From: Acidobacteriota bacterium
GTDB lineage: Bacteria > Acidobacteriota > Thermoanaerobaculia > Gp7-AA8
Assembly: GCA_016184115.1 (NCBI GenBank)
Contig: JACPDH010000106.1
Span: 1 to 36,743, forward strand
Direction of reading: 5' to 3'
DNA: 36,743 nt
This document shows, piece after piece, positions 34,526-36,743 of this stretch. The position numbers were made by a program, and so were the translations under genes. The notes below the pieces were generated by a model. The model saw only the letters and a program-made list of their open reading frames with translations. It made no database searches and had not been told where the DNA came from. Each line of letters begins with the position of its first letter. Within the stretch, counting starts at the first letter, position 1.

Positions 34526-35668
34526 TTACGTCCACTCCTGCCGACCGTCGCCGCCGCCGCGAGGATCGTCGTCGCGATCGCTCTCTGCGCGCCGAAGTTG
34601 CCTGGAGATTTCGCCTAACGCGGCCGCGGCGACGCGTAGCTCGACGCGTGAACGCGTCTTCTCCGACTGCAAGCGAGCACACGTCGCGGCGAAGGTCACC
34701 CCGCGCGCGACGGCTTCGCCCACTCGCGTCGCGAAGCGCTCGTCGCGCGAAGCTTCTTCATCGATTCGATCGCAGATGCCGGGGACGTCTTCGATCCGGC
34801 TGCAGAAGAGGACGAGGTCGATGCCGGCTCTGATCGATCGGACCGCGATTTCTCCCGATGTCGCGAGCCCTGACACAGCGTGCATCTCCATGTCGTCAGC
34901 GATTGCGAGCCCGCCGTACCCGAGCGTCTCCCTCAGAAGGCGCGTCGCGATCGCTTCGCTGACGGTGCCGGGCAGCGCGTCGGCATCGACGTTTGGATAG
35001 ACGCCGTGGCTGACCATAACGGAGGGAGCGACCGCCGCGAGCTGGCGGTAAGGCACGAGGTCGAGAGTCTCGAGCTCCTCGAGCGTCATGTCGACGATCG
35101 ACGCCCCGTAGTGCGGATCGGTTGCCGCACGGCCGAGACCCGGGAAGTGCTTGATGCACGAGGCGACGCCCGCCTCCGCCATTCCTTCGATGAATCGGAG
35201 CGCGCGCTCCGACACGACGTGCGGATCGTCGCCGAAGCAGCGGCGCGTGAGGCTCGGCGAGAGTCCTTCGCGCTGGATGTCGACGACGGGTGCGAGGTTG
35301 ACCTCGATCGTGAAGTGATCGAGAAGCTGCCCGAGGGCAGCGCCGAATCCGCGCAGTTGCTTCGTTCCCCCCGCGATCGCAAAATCGGACGCCCCGAGGA
35401 TCCCTGGAACCAGCGAGCGGAGCCGGTCGACGCGCCCCCCCTCTTCGTCGATCAAGAAGAGCGGAGGGACCGGGGCGGCGGCGCGCACTTCGGCGATGAG
35501 CGCGTGAAGCTGCTCCTCGCTCTCGACATTGCGGGCGAAGAGCACGACCGCGAAGGGGCTCCGCTCGCCGAGCACGCGCCGCTCGAGCTCGCTGAGCCGG
35601 GCGCCGGCGAGCCCGACGCCTAACAGCGCGCCGGCGCGTTCACGACTGGAATCGTTTCTTCCACTCAT
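34526..35668 (-). CDS. nagZ: beta-N-acetylhexosaminidase (GH3), NagZ-like
   Basis: NagZ removes N-acetylglucosamine from cell-wall fragments during peptidoglycan recycling. The 380-residue GH3 product has GALLGVGLAG at the start, FLIDEEGGRVDRL (about residues 71-83), KHFPGLGRAATDPH (about 169-182), VMVSHGVYP (about 218-226) and the nucleophile in GLAIADDMEM (Asp, about 252-261). The common KHFPGHG has Leu for its second His, while the catalytic His in the DPH segment is kept. The last about 35 residues are rich in Arg, Asp and Gly. The ATG at 35668 lies inside the mutS 3' end (29-base overlap) with a poor ribosome site, so translation is probably coupled. Two TTA codons occur within TTAGGC heptamers. 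Confidence 0.9.
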   Translation of the reverse strand: MSGRNDSSRERAGALLGVGLAGARLSELERRVLGERSPFAVVLFARNVESEEQLHALIAEVRAAAPVPPLFLIDEEGGRVDRLRSLVPGILGASDFAIAGGTKQLRGFGAALGQLLDHFTIEVNLAPVVDIQREGLSPSLTRRCFGDDPHVVSERALRFIEGMAEAGVASCIKHFPGLGRAATDPHYGASIVDMTLEELETLDLVPYRQLAAVAPSVMVSHGVYPNVDADALPGTVSEAIATRLLRETLGYGGLAIADDMEMHAVSGLATSGEIAVRSIRAGIDLVLFCSRIEDVPGICDRIDEEASRDERFATRVGEAVARGVTFAATCARLQSEKTRSRVELRVAAAALGEISRQLRRAESDRDDDPRGGGDGRQEWT

Positions 35669-36743
35669 GGATCTTGTTCAACGCCTCGACCGGTGTCAGC
35701 GTGTCGACCGAGAGGAGTCGGAGCTCCCCCAGCACGCCGCGATCGTCGGGACCAAATAGTGTGAGCTGGAGTCCCGCGCCCGCCCCGGGCACGTCTCCCT
35801 TTCTCGTCGCCTCGACGACGTCGACTTCCTTCGCCTCGAGCGTATGGAGGATTTCCTCCGCGCGATGCACGACCGACATCGGGATGCCCGCGAGCTTTGC
35901 GACATGAATCCCGTAGCTCTTGTCGGCGCTTCCCTCGACCACCTTCCGAAGAAAGATGATCTGCTCGTTCCACTCCTTCACGGCGACGTTGTAGTTGCAG
36001 ACGCGGGCGTTCGCCTCCGCGAGGTCGGTCAGCTCGTGATAGTGCGTCGCGAAGAGTGTGACGGCGCCGCGATGCGAATCGTGCAGGTACTCGATGATCG
36101 CCCACGCGAGCGACAATCCGTCGAACGTCGCCGTTCCACGCCCCACTTCGTCGAGGATGACGAGCGAGCGGTCGGTTGCGTTGTTGAGGATGTTCGCGGT
36201 CTCGTGCATCTCGACCATGAAGGTCGACTCGCCTCGCGCGAGGTTGTCGGACGCGCCGACGCGCGTGAAGACGCGATCGAACACTCCGAGTTTCGCGCGC
36301 GTCGCCGGGACGAAACTTCCCGCCTGGTTCAGCACCACAATCAGCGCCACCTGGCGGAGGAACGTCGACTTTCCTCCCATGTTAGGCCCGGTGATGATCT
36401 GAATTCCGTTCCGGTCTCGCTGCACTCTCGTGTCGTTCGGAATGAAGCGCGGCGTCAGCGCCTCGACAACCGGATGGCGCCCTTCGTCGACGTCGATCTC
36501 CATCTCGTCACTCAGCGTCGCGCGACACCAGCGGTGCTTCACCGCGCTCGTCGCAAACGATGCGATCGAGTCGATCGTGCCGACCGCGCGCGCGGTATCG
36601 AGGATCGCCGCGGCCCGCGCGCCGACCGATGCGAGAAGCCCTTCGTAAAGTCGCACCTCGATCGCGGTCGAGCGCTCTTCGGCGCGGAGGATCTTCTCTT
36701 CAATCACCTTCAGCTCGGGAGTAATGAAGCGCTCGGCATTCAC
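35640..36743 (-). CDS. mutS: DNA mismatch repair protein MutS, 3' part
   Basis: MutS recognises mismatches and starts repair. Only the last 367 residues are in the window; the gene continues beyond 36743, and the first codon shown is internal. Visible are the end of the lever/clamp region (NAERFITPELKVIEEKI) and the ATPase domain. The latter has Walker A ITGPNMGGKSTFLRQ, then ARGESTFMVEM, Walker B LVILDEVGRGTATFDG, and FATHYHEL. A C-terminal helix-turn-helix dimer region (YGIHVAKLAGIP...RAEEIL) follows. The tail ends WKKRFQS. It overlaps nagZ by 29 bases. Confidence 0.97.
   Translation of the reverse strand: MNAERFITPELKVIEEKILRAEERSTAIEVRLYEGLLASVGARAAAILDTARAVGTIDSIASFATSAVKHRWCRATLSDEMEIDVDEGRHPVVEALTPRFIPNDTRVQRDRNGIQIITGPNMGGKSTFLRQVALIVVLNQAGSFVPATRAKLGVFDRVFTRVGASDNLARGESTFMVEMHETANILNNATDRSLVILDEVGRGTATFDGLSLAWAIIEYLHDSHRGAVTLFATHYHELTDLAEANARVCNYNVAVKEWNEQIIFLRKVVEGSADKSYGIHVAKLAGIPMSVVHRAEEILHTLEAKEVDVVEATRKGDVPGAGAGLQLTLFGPDDRGVLGELRLLSVDTLTPVEALNKIHEWKKRFQS

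Overview
The window reads as a chromosomal segment of a high-GC, diderm (two-membrane) bacterium. KDO synthesis (kdsA, kdsB), LPS transport (lptE), outer-membrane assembly (bamD) and a complete Tol-Pal operon show an outer membrane. The mix of a def/rpe/PASTA/lon cluster, carboxypeptidase-regulatory-like secreted proteins and gene-poor stretches full of GC-rich palindromes resembles Acidobacteriota or a related deep-branching phylum. That placement is inference from gene content; no rRNA is present to settle it.

Layout. (1) 1-2189 is an accessory-looking left flank: a possible gene end, a small conserved hypothetical gene, a membrane protein, a truncated gene remnant and several palindromic repeat units. 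(2) 2190-8259 (minus strand) is a compact cluster lon > PASTA protein > rpe > bamD > cyclic-nucleotide-binding protein > def, with stop/start overlaps. (3) 8323-14555 holds a PHP-domain protein, a secreted beta-rich protein, pyruvate kinase and two exported proteins of unknown function, arranged as divergent and convergent pairs. (4) 14612-18071 is kdsB - pyrG - kdsA (plus strand). (5) 18093-22139 is a 1348-residue hybrid histidine kinase carrying a whole phosphorelay (HisKA, HATPase, two receivers, HPt). (6) metK lies on the minus strand with a structured leader, followed by a tRNA-Arg(CCU) gene on the plus strand. (7) 23898-28619 is tolQ - tolR - tolA/tonB - tolB - pal - cpoB, then rpsT. (8) 29022-32675 (minus strand) holds dtd, leuS and lptE; ssb follows on the plus strand. 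(9) 33310-34525 is a gene-free, repeat-rich region. (10) nagZ and the 3' part of mutS (minus strand) run off the right edge.

The protein-coding content is mostly housekeeping: envelope biogenesis (KDO, BAM, LPT, Tol-Pal, NagZ), translation quality control (def, leuS, dtd), proteostasis (lon) and DNA maintenance (ssb, mutS). I see no new multi-gene defence or biosynthetic system. The most unusual signal is non-coding. A family of two-hairpin units is joined by a conserved short core (GGTAGCC or a variant). The stems differ from copy to copy but stay self-complementary. At least seven copies occur, only in the two gene-poor flanks. Other non-coding signals are a recurrent GCCTAAC/GTTAGGC heptamer that brings rare TTA codons into core genes, three divergent gene pairs that appear to share overlapping -10 elements, and paired intergenic repeats near both ends of the window.
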